Source: Bacteroidaceae bacterium | Lineage (GTDB): Bacteria; Bacteroidota; Bacteroidia; Bacteroidales; Bacteroidaceae | DNA length: 7,813 bases | NCBI GenBank assembly: GCA_017618515.1 | Contig: JAFZUB010000078.1 | Location: forward strand, 1-7,813 | Reading direction: 5' to 3' | Shown: positions 7,436 through 7,813 of the stretch, one piece after another | Layout of the letters: every line of letters starts with the position of its first letter | Numbering within the stretch: the stretch's first letter is position 1 | The notes under the pieces: model-generated | What the model saw: only the letters and a program-made list of their open reading frames with translations | Told to the model about the DNA's origin: nothing | Database searches by the model: none | Made by a program: the position numbers and the translations under genes

Positions 7436-7484
7436 AAGTTCAACTCACTATTCTCTATTATCTTTTCTCTATTCACTATTCTTT
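7436..7484. repeat. Heptad repeat array filling the gap before cysS
   Basis: The 50-bp gap between the channel stop (7432-7434) and the cysS ATG (7485) is almost entirely heptad-periodic. Units of consensus ATTCTCT start at 7450, 7457, 7464, 7471 and 7478, and each variant differs from the consensus at one base. A weaker unit ACTCACT occupies 7443-7449. The array runs directly into the start codon with no intervening SD. On the + strand it is pyrimidine-rich. No hairpin terminator is visible. A TATCTTTT at 7459-7466 vaguely resembles the Bacteroidetes -7 element TAnnTTTG but lacks the final G and a -33 partner. Confidence 0.75.
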
Positions 7485-7813
7485 ATGCAACCTCTACTTA
7501 TATACAATACTCTTTCGCGTAACAAGGAATTGTTTCGTCCTATCAACGAAGGTCGCGTAGGAATGTATGTCTGCGGTCCCACCGTCTATGGCGACGCCCA
7601 TCTGGGGCACGCCCGTCCTGCCATCACCTTCGACCTTCTCTATCGCTATCTCCTCCACCTCGGCTACAAGGTGCGCTATGTACGCAACATCACTGACGTG
7701 GGCCATCTGGAGCACGATGCTGACGAGGGCGAGGACAAGATAGCCAAGAAGGCACGTCTCGAGCAGTTGGAGCCGATGGAGGTGGCGCAGTATTATTCCA
7801 ATCGCATCCATCA
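7485..7813 (+). CDS. cysS: Cysteinyl-tRNA synthetase, N-terminal part (3'-truncated)
   Basis: The frame stays open from the ATG at 7485 to the right edge: 109 codons of a protein that normally has about 460-500. CysRS attaches cysteine to tRNA-Cys in the cytoplasm. Its class I signature is clear: '[12 protein letters not shown]' with zinc-ligand Cys30, followed by the HIGH-type motif His39-Leu-Gly-His42 in AHLGHARP. Further family landmarks are '[24 protein letters not shown]' (two pieces, residues about 49-72) and the 'DEGEDKI..KA' segment. The start matches the family N-terminus ('[14 protein letters not shown]'). No T-box or other leader RNA is visible; the gap upstream is a 7-bp repeat array. 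The C-terminal part, including the KMSKS loop and the anticodon-binding domain, is outside the window. Confidence 0.96.
   Translation, partial: MQPLLIYNTLSRNKELFRPINEGRVGMYVCGPTVYGDAHLGHARPAITFDLLYRYLLHLGYKVRYVRNITDVGHLEHDADEGEDKIAKKARLEQLEPMEVAQYYSNRIH

Noticed and set aside
6772..7476. 234-codon open frame on the - strand
   Set aside because: It lies opposite the strongly conserved MscS pore and beta domain. Its sequence shows no recognisable domain, so it is a shadow frame.
7436..7484. CRISPR array or T-box leader before cysS
   Set aside because: The units are 7 bp with no spacers and the gap is only 50 bp, too short for either a CRISPR repeat-spacer array or a T-box RNA.

Overview
The window looks like chromosomal DNA from a Bacteroidales bacterium, most likely a Prevotella-like gut, oral or rumen species. 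Three things point there: signal peptides ending in QAQ or SAQ, a DUF4369-type thioredoxin-like protein and an exported bleomycin-hydrolase-family peptidase (both typical of Bacteroidetes), and gene starts without strong Shine-Dalgarno sequences. By eye the G+C content is a little over 50%. The taxonomic call is inference from gene content; there is no rRNA or other marker to confirm it.

All six genes are on the + strand and tightly packed, with gaps of 54 bp or less. In order: (1) the C-terminal two thirds of an acetyl-CoA hydrolase/CoA-transferase (1-945, cut by the left edge); (2) an exported C1-family cysteine aminopeptidase (970-2367); (3) an exported TlpA/ResA-like thiol-disulfide oxidoreductase with an N-terminal DUF4369-like domain (2381-3460); (4) an exported SGNH/GDSL-type hydrolase with an extra N-terminal region (3515-4987); (5) a large multi-pass MscS-family mechanosensitive channel (4984-7434), overlapping gene 4 by 4 bp; (6) the start of cysteinyl-tRNA synthetase (7485 to the right edge). 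Genes 2-5 all act in the envelope or periplasm, while genes 1 and 6 are cytoplasmic metabolism and translation. Genes 4 and 5 are almost certainly translationally coupled. Beyond that the cluster looks like ordinary housekeeping neighbours, not a dedicated system. I see no clear intrinsic terminator or consensus Bacteroidetes promoter in any gap. No intergenic stretch exceeds 300 bp, and I found no RNA genes, mobile elements or CRISPR.

The most unusual structure is non-coding. Three of the short gaps (945-965, 3480-3508, 7436-7484) consist largely of degenerate direct repeats with a 7-bp period, and a further heptad array (3551-3578) lies inside the signal-peptide codons of gene 4. The repeat unit differs from place to place but the period stays at seven. 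I have no firm explanation: it may be relics of a replication-slippage or heptamer-repeat process, spacer DNA, or regulatory DNA. It is the best lead in an otherwise conventional window.
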